Shown here in pieces: positions 5,806 through 6,226 of a DNA stretch of 6,226 bases. This stretch comes from a bacterium (GTDB lineage Bacteria; Blakebacterota; Blakebacteria; Blakebacterales; Blakebacteraceae). How positions within the stretch are numbered: position 1 is the stretch's first letter; each line of letters starts with the position of its first letter. The DNA lies in assembly GCA_025774205.1 (NCBI GenBank), contig JALGWK010000193.1, positions 1-6,226 of the forward strand, read 5' to 3'. The notes under the pieces were generated by a model. The model was not told the DNA's origin. It saw nothing but the letters and a program-made list of their open reading frames with translations, and searched no databases. The position numbers were made by a program, and so were the translations under genes.

Positions 5806-6226
5806 ATGGCCGCTCAGAATCTGATCGCCGGACTGGATATAGGAACCACGAAGATCGTGGCGATCATCGCTGAACCCGATGACGACGGTTGGCAAGAGCC
5901 CCTCGCTCGGCCTGAGACGCGGAGTGGTTGTAAATCTCGAGAAGACCATCAGGAGTATCGAGGATGCCCTCGATTCCGCTGAACGGCTCGCCGGGGTGGA
6001 GATCGGATCGGTATTCGCCGGGATCGCCGGAGATCATATCCGCAGTATCAACAGCCGGGGTGTCATCGCGGTCAGCCGCAAGGGGAACGAGATCACCCAG
6101 GCGGACGTGGAGCGGGTGGTAGACGCCGCCAAGGCGATCGCCCTGCCGATGGATCGCGAGATCATCCATGTCATCCCCCAGGAGTTCATAGTGGATGACC
6201 AGCCGGGCATCAAGGATCCCGTCGGG
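5806..6226 (+). pseudogene. ftsA: Cell division protein FtsA, 5' part, with a frame change; runs off the window
   Basis: Actin-like ATPase that anchors FtsZ filaments to the inner membrane and recruits later divisome proteins. The ATG at 5806 lies 4 bases after the ftsQ stop, with a purine-rich AAAGGGGGCGAG at 5787-5798 upstream. The first frame gives LIAGLDIGTTKIVAIIAEPDDDG, with the phosphate-1 loop DIGTTK (11-16), then loses resemblance and stops at 5980-5982. FtsA continues in the next frame from about 5888: VGKSPSLGLRRGVVVNLE, VFAGIAGDHIRSINSRG, the 1C-domain region ITQADVERVVDAAKA, and ALPMDREIIHVIPQEF, ending VDDQPGIKDPVG at the window edge. The stretch usually found between the DxxG turn and the VGxxPS strand is about five to eight residues shorter than expected, so a small deletion is likely, though a one-base insertion would give the same phase. 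The ATPase core's second half and the C-terminal amphipathic helix lie beyond the window. Confidence 0.9.
5885..5893 (+). other. Frame-change junction in ftsA
   Basis: The upstream frame is FtsA-like to the GGT at 5887-5889. The downstream frame is FtsA-like from the GTT at 5888-5890 and GGC at 5891-5893. The phase change corresponds to a loss of 2 modulo 3 or a gain of 1 modulo 3 bases. There is no homopolymer at the join, only the short string GGTTGG, so simple polymerase slippage is not an obvious cause. Confidence 0.7.

Noticed and set aside
5806-5982. A complete small protein of 58 residues starting at ATG 5806
   Set aside because: Its first 28 residues are the FtsA N-terminus and the rest is out-of-frame FtsA sequence, so the stop at 5980-5982 is a product of the frame change.

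Overview
The window is a stretch of the division and cell-wall (dcw) gene cluster of a bacterium. All genes lie on the + strand, in the order murD (3' end only), ftsW, murG, murC, murB, ftsQ, ftsA (5' end only). The DNA is visibly G+C-rich (judged by eye, not counted), with codons favouring C or G in third position. The gene order and the complete precursor, flippase-side and divisome set indicate a peptidoglycan-making, rod- or coccus-type dividing bacterium, probably diderm. The style of the FtsA N-terminal region and the FtsW and MurG variants would fit a lineage in or near the FCB group or a related uncultured phylum, but this is a guess from remembered family patterns and the phylum cannot be fixed from this window.

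Layout: 1-323 is the MurD C-terminal domain. 320-1513 is FtsW, the SEDS glycosyltransferase. 1510-2679 is MurG, which makes lipid II. 2676-4064 is MurC, the UDP-MurNAc:L-alanine ligase. 4061-4983 is MurB, the UDP-MurNAc reductase, broken by an out-of-frame lesion at about 4300. 4980-5801 is FtsQ. 5806-6226 is the start of FtsA, also broken by a frame change at about 5888. There is no intergenic space: the first six genes are joined by 4-bp start/stop overlaps and ftsQ-ftsA are 4 bp apart. No promoter, terminator, RNA gene, mobile element, CRISPR array or sizeable repeat was seen.

The genes form one pathway. MurB and MurC complete and extend UDP-MurNAc, MurD adds D-glutamate, MurG adds GlcNAc to lipid I, and FtsW polymerises lipid II at the septum under the control of FtsQ (FtsQLB) and FtsA (the FtsZ membrane anchor).

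This is an ordinary housekeeping region and I do not see a new system in it. Three points deserve a second look. MurG lacks the normally conserved H/Q-E-Q-N acceptor-side motif although the rest of the protein looks intact. murB has lost about 20-25 codons out of frame. ftsA carries a second frame change 1.6 kb further on. The two frame breaks in normally essential genes, with well-conserved sequence on both sides, most likely reflect sequence or assembly errors, but a real lesion cannot be excluded from the sequence alone.
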